In this document: piece after piece, positions 39,607 to 47,689 of the stretch
Position numbering within the stretch: the stretch's first letter is position 1
Layout: the number at the start of each line of letters is the position of its first letter
Assembly (NCBI GenBank): GCA_944385545.1
Contig: CALWXQ010000004.1
Location: forward strand, 1-56,367
Source: an uncultured Oscillospiraceae bacterium
Lineage (GTDB): Bacteria > Bacillota > Clostridia > Oscillospirales > Oscillospiraceae
Reading direction: 5' to 3'
DNA length: 56,367 nucleotides
Program-made: the position numbers and the translations under genes
The notes under the pieces: generated by a model
Databases searched by the model: none
What the model saw: the letters and a program-made list of their open reading frames with translations, nothing else
What the model was told of the DNA's origin: nothing

Positions 39607-41352
39607 ATGGATATTTTTGATTTGCTGACAATGATCGGCGGATTGTGCCTGTTCCTGTTCGGTATGAATCTGATGGGCGAGGCTCTGGAACGCCGGGCGG
39701 GGAACAGCCTGCGGGCCTTGCTGGGCAAGCTCACCGGCAACCGGATGCTGGGCTTCCTGACGGGCCTGGCGGTGACCGCGGTGATTCAGTCCTCCTCCGC
39801 TACCACGGTGATGGTGGTAGGCTTCGTCAACTCCGGCCTTCTGACCCTGGGTCAGGCCATCAACGTGATTATGGGCGCCAACGTAGGCACCACCGTCACT
39901 GCCTGGATTCTGTCCCTGGGGGGCATTGACGGAGACAGCCTGTTCCTCCAGCTCCTGAAACCCACCTCCTTTACCCCTATCCTGGCTCTGATCGGCATTG
40001 TGGACTACATGTTCCTGAAGGACAGCAAGAAGAAGGACACCGGCCTGATTCTGCTGGGCTTTGCTACCTTGATGTTCGGCATGGACACCATGTCCGGCGC
40101 GGTGAAGGGCCTGAAGGACGTGCCCCAGTTCCAGCAGATGTTCCTGCTGTTTACCAACCCGGTGCTGGGCGTGCTGGCAGGCGCGGTGCTGACCGCCATC
40201 ATCCAGTCCTCCTCCGCCTCGGTGGGCATTTTGCAGGCTCTGTCCGTTACCGGTCAGGTCACCTACGCCGCCGCCATTCCCATCATCATGGGCCAGAACA
40301 TCGGTACCTGCGTCACCGCTATGCTGGCCTCCGTGGGCACCACCAAGAACGCCAAGCGCGCCGCTGTGGTGCATCTGATGTTCAACATCCTGGGCACCCT
40401 GATCTGTCTGCCTCTGTTCATGCTGGGGCGGTGGATCTTTGACCCGGCGATCCTCTACGAAAGCGCCAACTATGTGGGCATCTCCATCTGCCACACCGCC
40501 TTCAACTGCTTCTGCACCGCCCTGCTGCTGCCTTCCGGCAGTCTGCTGGAAAAGCTGGTGTGCAAGCTGGTTCCCGACGCCAAGGAGCCGGAGACTGTGG
40601 CGGAGCTGGATCAGCGCCTGCTGGGCACCCCATCCCTGGCGCTGGAGCGCTGCCGCAGCGTCACCTGGGAAATGGCGGAGGCTGCCGCCGAGGCCTTCCG
40701 GGGCGGGGCGGAGTCGGTGCTGAGCTACAGCCCTGAGCTGGTGGCCCGGGTGCGGGAATGCGAGAACAAGACCGACCACTACGAGGATATCCTGGGTACT
40801 TATTTGGTCAAGCTCAGCGCCTTGCAGATCAGCGAGTCGGACAGCGCCGAGGCGGCGATGATCCTGAAGGCCCTGAACGATTTCGAGCGGGTGGCCGACC
40901 ACGCCCTGAACCTGGTGGAGGCCGGGGAGGAGCTGCATGACAAGCACCTGACCCTTTCCGACGCGGCCTGCCACGAGCTGGCGGTGCTGAACCGGGCGGT
41001 CAATGACATTGTGACCTTGTCCTTCCAGGCCTTCCGGGACAAGGATCTGGAGAAGGCGTATCAGGTGGAGCCTCTGGAGCAGGTCATTGACGATCTGAAG
41101 GAGAAGCTCCGGGTGCACCACATCCTGCGGCTGCAGCAGGGCAGCTGCAGCATCGAGAGCGGCTTTGTCTGGTCGGATCTGCTCACCGCCCTGGAGCGGG
41201 TGGGGGATCACTGCTCCAACATCGCCGGCTGTGTGGTGGATATGGCCCACCATGATATGAACACCCACGAGGCCCTCCGCTCCGCCCGGGTGGAAAACGA
41301 GAACTTCGGCGAGCAGTACAAGCAATTCGCCAGGAAATACAGCCTGAAGTAA
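39607..41352 (+). CDS. Na+/phosphate cotransporter with C-terminal PhoU-like domain
   Basis: NptA/PNaS-family phosphate transporter, 581 residues. Two inverted repeats carry the family QSS motifs: TAVIQSSSATTVMVVGFVNS near residue 58 and TAIIQSSSASVGILQALS near 197, within about eight membrane segments. After about residue 330 a soluble helical PhoU-like domain follows (RVRECENKTDHYEDILGTYL near 381, NDFERVADHALNLVEAG near 422, ALERVGDHCSNIAGCVVDMA near 525). AAGGTAG precedes the start. The upstream PhoP box indicates induction under phosphate limitation through the PhoP/PhoR pair at 30.7-33.1 kb. Confidence 0.93.
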   Translation: MDIFDLLTMIGGLCLFLFGMNLMGEALERRAGNSLRALLGKLTGNRMLGFLTGLAVTAVIQSSSATTVMVVGFVNSGLLTLGQAINVIMGANVGTTVTAWILSLGGIDGDSLFLQLLKPTSFTPILALIGIVDYMFLKDSKKKDTGLILLGFATLMFGMDTMSGAVKGLKDVPQFQQMFLLFTNPVLGVLAGAVLTAIIQSSSASVGILQALSVTGQVTYAAAIPIIMGQNIGTCVTAMLASVGTTKNAKRAAVVHLMFNILGTLICLPLFMLGRWIFDPAILYESANYVGISICHTAFNCFCTALLLPSGSLLEKLVCKLVPDAKEPETVAELDQRLLGTPSLALERCRSVTWEMAEAAAEAFRGGAESVLSYSPELVARVRECENKTDHYEDILGTYLVKLSALQISESDSAEAAMILKALNDFERVADHALNLVEAGEELHDKHLTLSDAACHELAVLNRAVNDIVTLSFQAFRDKDLEKAYQVEPLEQVIDDLKEKLRVHHILRLQQGSCSIESGFVWSDLLTALERVGDHCSNIAGCVVDMAHHDMNTHEALRSARVENENFGEQYKQFARKYSLK

Positions 41353-41358
41353 AACGAT

Positions 41359-41387
41359 CCGCGCCGCGGCGAAAAGCCGCGGCGCGG
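41359..41387. terminator. GC-rich hairpin between convergent nptA-like and dapH genes
   Basis: Perfect 12-bp stem CCGCGCCGCGGC and its inverse with a GAAAA loop; only a short U stretch on the minus strand (ATCGTTTT). Probably a shared weak terminator. Confidence 0.6.
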
Positions 41388-41397
41388 AAATGCGTTG

Positions 41398-42090
41398 TTA
41401 CAGGGTTCGCAAAGCGTCTACCAGGGCGGTCTTGCCTGCGGTTTTCGCGTCCTTTTCCTTAATCACCCGGGCAGGGCAGCCGGCTACCACGGTGTTGGGG
41501 GCCACGTCGCTCACCACCACGGCGCCCGCCGCCACCACGGCGCCCCGGCCGACCCGGCAGCCCTCGATGACCACGGCGTTGGCGCCGATGAGCACATCGT
41601 CCTCCACCACCACAGGCAGGGCGGAGGCGGGTTCCACCACACCGGCCAGCACCGCCCCGGCGCCTACGTGGCAGTTGTTGCCTACGGTGGCCCGTCCGCC
41701 CAGCACGGCTCCCATGTCGATCATGGTGCCGTCGCCTACCACCGCGCCGATGTTCAAAATGGCGCCCATCATGATTACCGCGTTTTTGCCGATGCGCACC
41801 TGCTCCCGGATTACGGCGCCGGGCTCGATCCGGGCTGGGATGTCCTTCAGATCCAGAAGGGGGATGGCGGAGTTGCGGCAATTGTTTTCGATCTCCAGGT
41901 GTGCGAAGGTGTTGCTCTGCAGCACCGGGGCTACGTCCTTCCAGTCGCCGAAGACGATTTTGCAGCCCTGGCCGCAGGGGAATTCCCGGCAATTGGGGAA
42001 GGATACCGGGGTCTGCTCCCAGACGTAGACCTTTACTGGGGTTTTCTTTTCTGAGGTGCGGATATATTCAATGATCTGCTGGGCATCCAT
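41398..42090 (-). CDS. dapH: tetrahydrodipicolinate N-acetyltransferase
   Basis: Acetylates tetrahydrodipicolinate in the acetylase branch of DAP/lysine synthesis. The 230-residue protein has the DapH N-terminal domain ([20 protein letters not shown]) followed by a left-handed beta helix of hexapeptide repeats ([54 protein letters not shown]). GGGAGGAG precedes the start. It is divergent from an M20 deacetylase gene that would supply the next-but-one step of the same branch. Confidence 0.94.
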   Translation of the reverse strand: MDAQQIIEYIRTSEKKTPVKVYVWEQTPVSFPNCREFPCGQGCKIVFGDWKDVAPVLQSNTFAHLEIENNCRNSAIPLLDLKDIPARIEPGAVIREQVRIGKNAVIMMGAILNIGAVVGDGTMIDMGAVLGGRATVGNNCHVGAGAVLAGVVEPASALPVVVEDDVLIGANAVVIEGCRVGRGAVVAAGAVVVSDVAPNTVVAGCPARVIKEKDAKTAGKTALVDALRTL

Positions 42091-42122
42091 ATGGGGTTCT
42101 CCTCCCTGTCTTATGATGGACT

Positions 42123-42151
42123 ATCGTACCATTTTTCCCCCGGAAATACAA
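42123..42151 (-). promoter_or_regulatory. dapH promoter
   Basis: Minus strand TTGTAT (42146-42151), 17-bp spacer, TACGAT (42123-42128). Its -35 box is 8 bp from that of the divergent promoter. No lysine riboswitch fits in the 33-nt leader. Confidence 0.7.
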
Positions 42152-42159
42152 GGGCGAAA

Positions 42160-42188
42160 TTGACAGGCCGGGGGCTTTCGGATATAAT
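42160..42188 (+). promoter_or_regulatory. promoter of the M20 deacetylase gene
   Basis: TTGACA (42160-42165), 17-bp spacer, TATAAT (42183-42188): full consensus. Confidence 0.9.
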
Positions 42189-42221
42189 TGCACCATCCTA
42201 TCCCTACAGGAGGAGAACGCT

Positions 42222-43304
42222 ATGCAGATCCTGGAAGACCGCCGCCGCCTGCACCGAATCCCGGAGCTGGATCGTGCCCTGCCCAAAACCATGGCCTATC
42301 TGGAAACGGCCTTGGAGGGGCTGGGGTGTCAGGTGTTTTCACCGATGCCGGGCGCGCTGTGCGCCTGGTTTGACTTCGGCCGGGAGAGGGCCTTGGCCTT
42401 CCGGGCAGACGCCGACGCCCTGCCCATCACCGAGAACACCGGCGCCGCCTATGCCTCCACCCACCCCGGGCGGATGCACGCCTGCGGCCATGACGGCCAC
42501 ATGGCGATCCTGCTGGAGCTGGCCCGGCGGCTGAGCCGGGGGCAGCGCCCGGGATACAATGTGCTGCTGGTGTTCCAGCCGGCGGAGGAGACCACCGGCG
42601 GGGCCAGGGATCTGTGCGCCGGGGGGATCCTCCGGGAGAAGGGGGTGGAGGCCATCTTCGGCCTGCACCTGTGGCCGGGGCTTCCTGCCGGGGAGATTTT
42701 CAGCCGTCCCGGAGCCATGATGGCCCGCTCCGGAGAGGTCACTGTGGATATTTTCGGCCGCTCCGCGCACATCGCCAAGGCGGAGCAGGGGCTGGACGCT
42801 CTGGCCGCCGGGGTGGAGATGTACCGGCTGACGGCCCAATTGGAGCAAAGCGTTTCCGGTTCCCGGCTGCTGAAATTTGGCCTGCTGCAAAGCGGCAGCG
42901 TCCGCAACGCCGTCGCCGCCCGCGCCCATCTGGAAGGCTCCCTGCGGGCCTATGACGATGCCGTCTTTCACCGGCTGCGCCGGGGGCTGGAGGACATCGG
43001 TCGCCGGGTGGAAGCCAGCACCGGCTGCGCCGTGAAAATAACGGTCAGCGAAGGATATCCCCCGGTGTGCAACCCGGGAGATTTGCTGGAGCGGGCGGCG
43101 GCTGTCGCCCGGATCCGGCATTTGCCCACGCCCTCCATGACCACGGAGGATTTTTCCTGGTATCAGCGGCAGATCCCGGGGCTGTTCTGCTTCCTGGGCC
43201 TTGGGGATGTTCCGGCCCTTCATGCCGATACCTTTGACTTTGACGACCGGCTCCTGGAAAAGGGCGCTGACTTTTTTGAGGCCCTGGCCCGTGGCCTTCC
43301 CTAA
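42222..43304 (+). CDS. M20-family amidohydrolase, probable N-acetyl-diaminopimelate deacetylase
   Basis: Zinc-dependent M20D peptidase-family hydrolase, 360 residues. Metal motifs: FRADADALPI near residue 66, MHACGHDGHMA near 86 and QPAEETTGGARDLC near 125; dimerisation domain with SAHIAKAEQGLDAL near 185. Such enzymes remove acetyl groups from N-acetyl-DAP or split IAA- and hippurate-type amides. Divergent linkage with dapH makes N-acetyl-L,L-diaminopimelate the likely substrate. AGGAGGAG lies 6 nt before the ATG. Confidence 0.86.
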   Translation: MQILEDRRRLHRIPELDRALPKTMAYLETALEGLGCQVFSPMPGALCAWFDFGRERALAFRADADALPITENTGAAYASTHPGRMHACGHDGHMAILLELARRLSRGQRPGYNVLLVFQPAEETTGGARDLCAGGILREKGVEAIFGLHLWPGLPAGEIFSRPGAMMARSGEVTVDIFGRSAHIAKAEQGLDALAAGVEMYRLTAQLEQSVSGSRLLKFGLLQSGSVRNAVAARAHLEGSLRAYDDAVFHRLRRGLEDIGRRVEASTGCAVKITVSEGYPPVCNPGDLLERAAAVARIRHLPTPSMTTEDFSWYQRQIPGLFCFLGLGDVPALHADTFDFDDRLLEKGADFFEALARGLP

Positions 43305-43313
43305 GCGCCGGGC

Positions 43314-44915
43314 TTACCGCCGGTAGAGACAGACCCCTTCTTTATAGGTTGCCAGCACCGGAATGTCCTTGACGGTCTTGGGATCCGCCGCCAGGGGATC
43401 CTTCTCCAGCACCACCAGATCCGCCAGCTTTCCCGGGGCCAGAACGCCTTTCCGGTCTTCCTCTCCATAGGCGAAGGCGGCATTGCCGGTGACGGCTTGC
43501 AGAGCCTGGTAAACCCCCACCCGCTCCTCCGGGGCGAGGATATCGCCGCCCCGGGTGCGCCGGTTCACCGCGCACCAGACGCTGTGGAGCATGTCTGGCC
43601 TGGTCACCGGGGTGTCCTGGTGGAGGGTGCAGCACAGCCCCCGGCAAAGGGCGCTACCCACCGGGGAGATCCGGCTGCCCCGCTCCCGGCCCAGGTTTTT
43701 CCGGTGTACGTCCCCCCAGTACCAAATGTGGCCCACAAAGAAGCTGGGGATCATGGCAAGCTCCGCCATCTGATCCAGCTGCTCCCGGCGCAGGATCTGA
43801 CAGTGGATCATCACCGGCCGGAGCAAGGGCCGATCCCGGCTCTCCAGCCAGGCGCGGCGGTACTGGGTCAGGAATTGATCCGCGGCGGCGTCGCCGTTGC
43901 AGTGGGCCAGCAGCTGCCGACGGTGGGCCAGGGCCTGGGCGCAGACGGCGTACACCCTTTCGTCGCTGAGGCTGGCCGCGCCCCGGGAGTCGCTGCCCTG
44001 GTAAGGCCGGCTGAGCCATGCGGTACGGCCCTGGGGAGATCCGTCCAGAATCAGCTTATAGCCCCCCAGGCGGAAGCGGTGCCGGTAAGGCCCGGCGTAA
44101 GGCGCCAGTTTTTGAAACCAGTCCTCCGCCTGTCCCTCCGCCGCTGCCAGATAAGACACCAGATCCAGCTTCAGACCGCCGCCCTGGGCATACCGTGCCA
44201 GCAGGGCGGCGGTTTGCAAATTCGTGGCCCCATCCTGGGCGGTGGTGATGCCATAGCTGAGGTAGTCCTGCTGGGCGTCGGCCAGCTGCCGCTCCATATC
44301 GGTGGGCAGACGGCGGAACACCTCCGTCAGCGCCGGGACACAGGCCCCCGGCTCTTCCAGATAGCCGCTGAGGGAGCCGTCCTCCCGGCGGCCCAGACGG
44401 CCTCCGGCGGGATCCGGGGTATTGGCGTCCCAGCCCAGCAGCTCCAGCAGCGCCGTATTGGCTACCCCCATGTGGGAGGAGGCGTGGAGCAGGAGCATGG
44501 GAATGCGGCGGCTGACGCCGTCCAGCAGCTCCCGATTCGGGTGGGTCTGTTGGGGAAGAAAGTTGTGGTCATAATTGACCCCCAGCACCGCCCCCTCCGG
44601 CCCGGGGGGCGCGGCGTTGAGGTGGCGGCGCAGAGCGCCGGCAATCTGGGTGAAGTCGGTACACTCCGACAGATCCACTGCCGAACGGTACTGGGCGGCC
44701 ATGGACAGATGGCTGTGGGCGTCCAGAAAGGCGGGCAGCAGGGCATGACCTTTCAGATCCACCCGCCGGGGCGACGGCCCCGCCAGGGCTTCCGCCTGGG
44801 CAAGATCGCCGGCATAGACGATCCGGCCGTCCTGCTCCACCAGGGCCTGAACCCGATGGCCGGGGGCGGTCATGGGGATGATGGGGCCGCCGGAAAAAAT
44901 GGTGATCCGGGACAT
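43314..44915 (-). CDS. YtcJ-like amidohydrolase
   Basis: Amidohydrolase-superfamily protein of 533 residues, YtcJ (amidohydrolase 3) group. Seen: FSGGPIIPMTAPG at the start, metal motif LLPAFLDAHSHLSMAA near residue 60, GGYKLILDGSPQGRTAWLSR near 283, LLAHCNGDAAADQFL near 340, and the C-terminal aspartate motif LHQDTPVTRPDML near 435, so the active-site residues look complete. AAAGGAGG precedes the start at 44915. It converges on the deacetylase gene with 9 bp between them. Substrate not known. Confidence 0.88.
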   Translation of the reverse strand: MSRITIFSGGPIIPMTAPGHRVQALVEQDGRIVYAGDLAQAEALAGPSPRRVDLKGHALLPAFLDAHSHLSMAAQYRSAVDLSECTDFTQIAGALRRHLNAAPPGPEGAVLGVNYDHNFLPQQTHPNRELLDGVSRRIPMLLLHASSHMGVANTALLELLGWDANTPDPAGGRLGRREDGSLSGYLEEPGACVPALTEVFRRLPTDMERQLADAQQDYLSYGITTAQDGATNLQTAALLARYAQGGGLKLDLVSYLAAAEGQAEDWFQKLAPYAGPYRHRFRLGGYKLILDGSPQGRTAWLSRPYQGSDSRGAASLSDERVYAVCAQALAHRRQLLAHCNGDAAADQFLTQYRRAWLESRDRPLLRPVMIHCQILRREQLDQMAELAMIPSFFVGHIWYWGDVHRKNLGRERGSRISPVGSALCRGLCCTLHQDTPVTRPDMLHSVWCAVNRRTRGGDILAPEERVGVYQALQAVTGNAAFAYGEEDRKGVLAPGKLADLVVLEKDPLAADPKTVKDIPVLATYKEGVCLYRR

Positions 44916-45014
44916 GGAAGATCCTCCTTTTGCGCAAAACCGGGCCGCTTGACCCGTTGTCTTAGGGATTAGTATGCCCGGATCCGTCGCCGGGAACCCG
45001 GCAAAATGCCGCCC

Positions 45015-45043
45015 TTGACATTGCCGGAAGGAAGAAGTATCAT
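45015..45043 (+). promoter_or_regulatory. promoter of the serine hydrolase gene
   Basis: TTGACA (45015-45020), 17-bp spacer, TATCAT (45038-45043), giving a leader of about 170 nt before the start codon at 45220. Confidence 0.8.
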
Positions 45044-45049
45044 TTTTCT

Positions 45050-45219
45050 ATATGCGGATGGACGCGGCAGGAATACAGCTGCCAGGCTGCAATCGGCTTA
45101 CCCCCTCTGCCGCGCCTCGTGACATTCCCCGAGGGGCGCGCCAGAGTCCGGTTTCCGCGAGGCGGCGCGGGGCGTTCATAGGCATGAGAAATCCGGACAG
45201 ACATCAGGAGGAGATCGGC
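45050..45219 (+). promoter_or_regulatory. long structured 5' leader of unknown function
   Basis: Three helices are evident: GCGGCAG (45064) with CTGCCGC (45107-45113); CGCGCC...CTCG with CGAG...GGCGCG (about 45111-45142); and GTCCGG (45146) with CCGGAC (45193-45198), the last ending about 8 nt before the ribosome site. The first two overlap by 3 nt and may exclude each other. It matches no riboswitch class I recognise. Confidence 0.4.
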
Positions 45220-46641
45220 ATGGATCAGAATCGTTTGGACAAATATTTGCAGGAACAGTTTGACAAGCGGGGGCTTCCCGGCATGGCGGTGTGCATTCGG
45301 GGGCCGGAGGGCGTGGTATATGAGGGAAGCTTTGGCTGCCGCAGCGTTCAGCCCCGGCTTCCGGTAACGGGAGATACCATTTTCGGCATCGCATCCATGA
45401 GCAAGTCCATCACCGCCCTGGCTTGCTGCATTCTGGAGGCGGAGGGGAAGATGTCTCTGGAAGATCCGGTGGCGACCTATTTCCCGGAGCTGCACATCCC
45501 CGGCACCCCGGATCAGTGGCTCACGGTGGAGACGCTGGCCACCCATCGTTCCGGGATCCCTCCCATGGAACCGCTGGAATGGTCCATCGCCATGAACAGC
45601 GCCCAGCGGGACAGCGACTGGTATCGCCAAATGCGGCGTACCGCCCCCAACAAAATGGATCAAATCCAGCAGATCGTGGACTATATCTCCGCCGGGGACT
45701 ATACGCCTCTGGGCGCTCCTGGGGAGATGATGAGCTACAGCAACGAGGGCTACGCCCTGCTGTCCTACATTGTGGATCAGGCTGCCGGGATCTGTTTGGA
45801 GCGGTTCCTGCAGGAGCGGATCTTTGCCCCTTTGGGCATGGATCGCACGGTGCTGGATGTGGACGCGAGCCAGGCCCGGGCCATTTCCGGCGGGGACATC
45901 ACCAGCCTGTTTGAGCGCGACCAGGCGGGGCAGCTGGTGTGGGACGACGACTGGTCTATTCTGCCGCCCTTCCGGGGCTGCGGCTGCGTCAAGTCCACTG
46001 CCCGGGACATTACCAAGTATTACCAGATGCTGGCCCAGGGAGGCGTCTGGGAGGGCAAGCAGGTGATTCCCGCGCAGGCGGTGGAGCGGCTGGCGGGTCG
46101 GGGCTTCCCGGTGCGTGTCAAGCCGGTGTACTGCCTGGGTCTGGAGAAGCGGCTGCTGGCGGGGAAGGTGCTGTGCCAGCATTCCGGCGGCCTTCACGGG
46201 GTGTCCACCATCGGCGGTTTCCTGGAGGGAGGCTTCGCCGTGGCGGCGCTGTGCAACGAAGGGGACGTGGATATGACGGACTTTTTGTGGATCTGTCTGA
46301 ACCACATTCTGGGCCTGCCTCTGGATACCCGGCATCCCTGGGCCGTGCCCAACGGCCGGCGCTTTGACTGCCCTGAGATCCTTTGCGGCCACTACCTGTG
46401 CCGGGAGGGGGTGCCTGCCCACTGTGTGGTCTACCAGGAGGATGGCTGCCTGAAGGCGGACTATCAGGGCAGGAAGACCCTGCTGCAATGGTGCGGCAAA
46501 AACGTCTTTGCCGCTATGGCGGAAAACGATCCCCGGGAACGGGTGAGTACCCTGCAATTCTATGCCCGGGAGGGCAGGCCCTGGTGCGTCCGGTGCGGCA
46601 GCCGGGTCTACCAGATGATCCGGGAGCAGGCTCCGGAATAA
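45220..46641 (+). CDS. serine hydrolase of the class C beta-lactamase/esterase family
   Basis: 473-residue protein with the penicillin-binding-protein-like fold of class C beta-lactamases and related esterases/D-aminopeptidases. Catalytic Ser59-Met-Ser-Lys62 lies in FGIASMSKSIT, the tyrosine motif is YSNEGY near residue 169, and the third motif is HSGGLHG near 325. A C-terminal extra domain of about 110 residues (from RHPWAVPNGR) may hold a beta-barrel. No signal peptide is present at the chosen start (45220, AGGAGG 6 nt upstream), so it is likely cytoplasmic and not a secreted resistance enzyme. Substrate unknown. Confidence 0.9.
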   Translation: MDQNRLDKYLQEQFDKRGLPGMAVCIRGPEGVVYEGSFGCRSVQPRLPVTGDTIFGIASMSKSITALACCILEAEGKMSLEDPVATYFPELHIPGTPDQWLTVETLATHRSGIPPMEPLEWSIAMNSAQRDSDWYRQMRRTAPNKMDQIQQIVDYISAGDYTPLGAPGEMMSYSNEGYALLSYIVDQAAGICLERFLQERIFAPLGMDRTVLDVDASQARAISGGDITSLFERDQAGQLVWDDDWSILPPFRGCGCVKSTARDITKYYQMLAQGGVWEGKQVIPAQAVERLAGRGFPVRVKPVYCLGLEKRLLAGKVLCQHSGGLHGVSTIGGFLEGGFAVAALCNEGDVDMTDFLWICLNHILGLPLDTRHPWAVPNGRRFDCPEILCGHYLCREGVPAHCVVYQEDGCLKADYQGRKTLLQWCGKNVFAAMAENDPRERVSTLQFYAREGRPWCVRCGSRVYQMIREQAPE

Positions 46642-46647
46642 CGAAAA

Positions 46648-46736
46648 CCGGAAAACCAGGGAACCTCTGATGAAATCGTCCGAAGCGGAGCTCCGGAACG
46701 TTTGCCGATTTCATCAGAGGTTCCCTGGTTTTCCGG
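46648..46736. repeat. palindromic repeat, copy D, inside a long perfect hairpin
   Basis: Two perfectly complementary 31-bp arms (46648-46678 and 46706-46736) enclose a 27-nt loop. Positions 46657-46678 and 46706-46727 are the 22-bp TIRs of the repeat family (GAACCTCTGATGAAATCG); the interior found in A and B is gone. The outer 9 bp (CCGGAAAAC) extend the arms. Six T residues follow on the plus strand, so it also acts as terminator of the serine hydrolase gene. Confidence 0.88.
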
Positions 46737-46774
46737 CTTTTTTGACCAATTTAAACCGGGCCGGAGAAAGGGAA

Positions 46775-46800
46775 GATCCCCGACCGGTTGGTCGGGGATC
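46775..46800 (-). terminator. terminator after the lipoprotein gene
   Basis: 11-bp stem GATCCCCGACC/GGTCGGGGATC, 7 bp beyond the stop codon, followed on the minus strand by TTCCCTTTCT. Confidence 0.7.
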
Positions 46801-46807
46801 GGGGGGA

Positions 46808-47599
46808 TTACTCAGCCACGGAGATGGCGGTGATGTGGGGGTTGGGGCCTTCGTACCAGTACAGGAAGCCTTCCACGTTCACCACGTCGCCTACCTCCAG
46901 CTCGCCAACCGTGGTGTAAACCTCGGAGTCGGTGCCGGTGAGGTAGACCTCCACGCAGAATTCATAGCTGTTGCCGTCCAGGCCCAGGGTCAGGTAGATG
47001 TCGTCGCCGGGCTCGTCATTCTTGTAGGAGATGCTCTCCACGGTCAGACCGGAGAAGGAGACCTTCTCGTTCTGGTGGTCGATCAGCTCGTCGGTGCCCA
47101 GCAGAGCGGTGGCGTCCAGGGCCTCGGCAATGTAGGTATCGCCGCCTTCAACGAAGGTAAAGGTGCCGTCCAGAACCTCGATCTCGCCGGACCATTCGCC
47201 CTTGTAGCCGTTGACCAGGATCTTGGTGCCGGGAACCAGCTTGGCGGCGTCCTCCTCGGAGCAGGCCAGCTCATACAGGAAGTAAGCGCCGTCGGGGCTC
47301 TGGCAGTAGACGGTGATCTTGTCCTCCCACCAGGACTGGTGAGCCTGGACATATGTCTCAATGCAGACGGGAGCGTCCATCTCGGCGGCCATGTACTCCT
47401 CGTGGGTCATCACGGCCACTTCCTCCACGGCCTCGGTGGCCTCGGTAGTGGCGGGAGCCTCGGTGGTGGCGGGAGCCTCGGTGGTGGCAGGAGCCTCGGT
47501 GGTGGGGGTTTCGGTGGTGGCGGGCGTGTCGGTATTGGCGCAGCCGGCGAAGGCCAGGATCATGGAAACCGCCAGCAGCATAGCGATCAGCTTTTTCAT
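46808..47599 (-). CDS. lipoprotein with Thr/Ala/Pro repeat linker, unknown function
   Basis: 263-residue surface lipoprotein. Signal peptide MKKLIAMLLAVSMILAFAGC with lipobox AFAGC, then a linker of APATTE units encoded by 18-bp tandem repeats (about residues 24-60), then a beta-rich acidic domain of about 200 residues: MTHEEYMAAEMDAPVCIETY, and KILVNGYKGEWSGEIEVLDG, which suggests an OB-fold-like barrel. Two paired cysteines could form a disulfide. AAGGAG precedes the start. I do not recognise the domain and propose no ligand. Confidence 0.82.
   Translation of the reverse strand: MKKLIAMLLAVSMILAFAGCANTDTPATTETPTTEAPATTEAPATTEAPATTEATEAVEEVAVMTHEEYMAAEMDAPVCIETYVQAHQSWWEDKITVYCQSPDGAYFLYELACSEEDAAKLVPGTKILVNGYKGEWSGEIEVLDGTFTFVEGGDTYIAEALDATALLGTDELIDHQNEKVSFSGLTVESISYKNDEPGDDIYLTLGLDGNSYEFCVEVYLTGTDSEVYTTVGELEVGDVVNVEGFLYWYEGPNPHITAISVAE
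47451..47504. repeat. 18-bp tandem repeat, three copies
   Basis: Unit GCGGGAGCCTCGGTGGTG, three consecutive copies (one base change in the third), encoding APATTE on the minus strand. Partial units flank it on both sides. Copy number could vary between strains. Confidence 0.88.
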
Positions 47600-47689
47600 A
47601 TGGGTAACTCCTTTTCTTGTTTTTGTGCCATATGCACAAGGGGATTATACAACGGGATGTTTTGAAAATCAATCCAGTTTTGCGAAAAT

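Noticed and set aside
37468-41325. A 1285-codon open frame on the minus strand
   Set aside because: It lies antisense to the GH2 and Na/Pi transporter genes, both of which have full motifs. Its composition (Gln/His/Gly/Val-rich) is that of a mirror frame in GC-rich coding DNA.
45220-46641. A secreted beta-lactamase resistance gene
   Set aside because: The catalytic motifs are those of the broad serine hydrolase family, and there is no signal peptide at the supported start, so an antibiotic resistance role is not supported.
3234-46727. The palindromic repeats as a CRISPR array
   Set aside because: The copies are dispersed over 43 kb, each is a long inverted repeat, and there are no regular spacers or cas genes.
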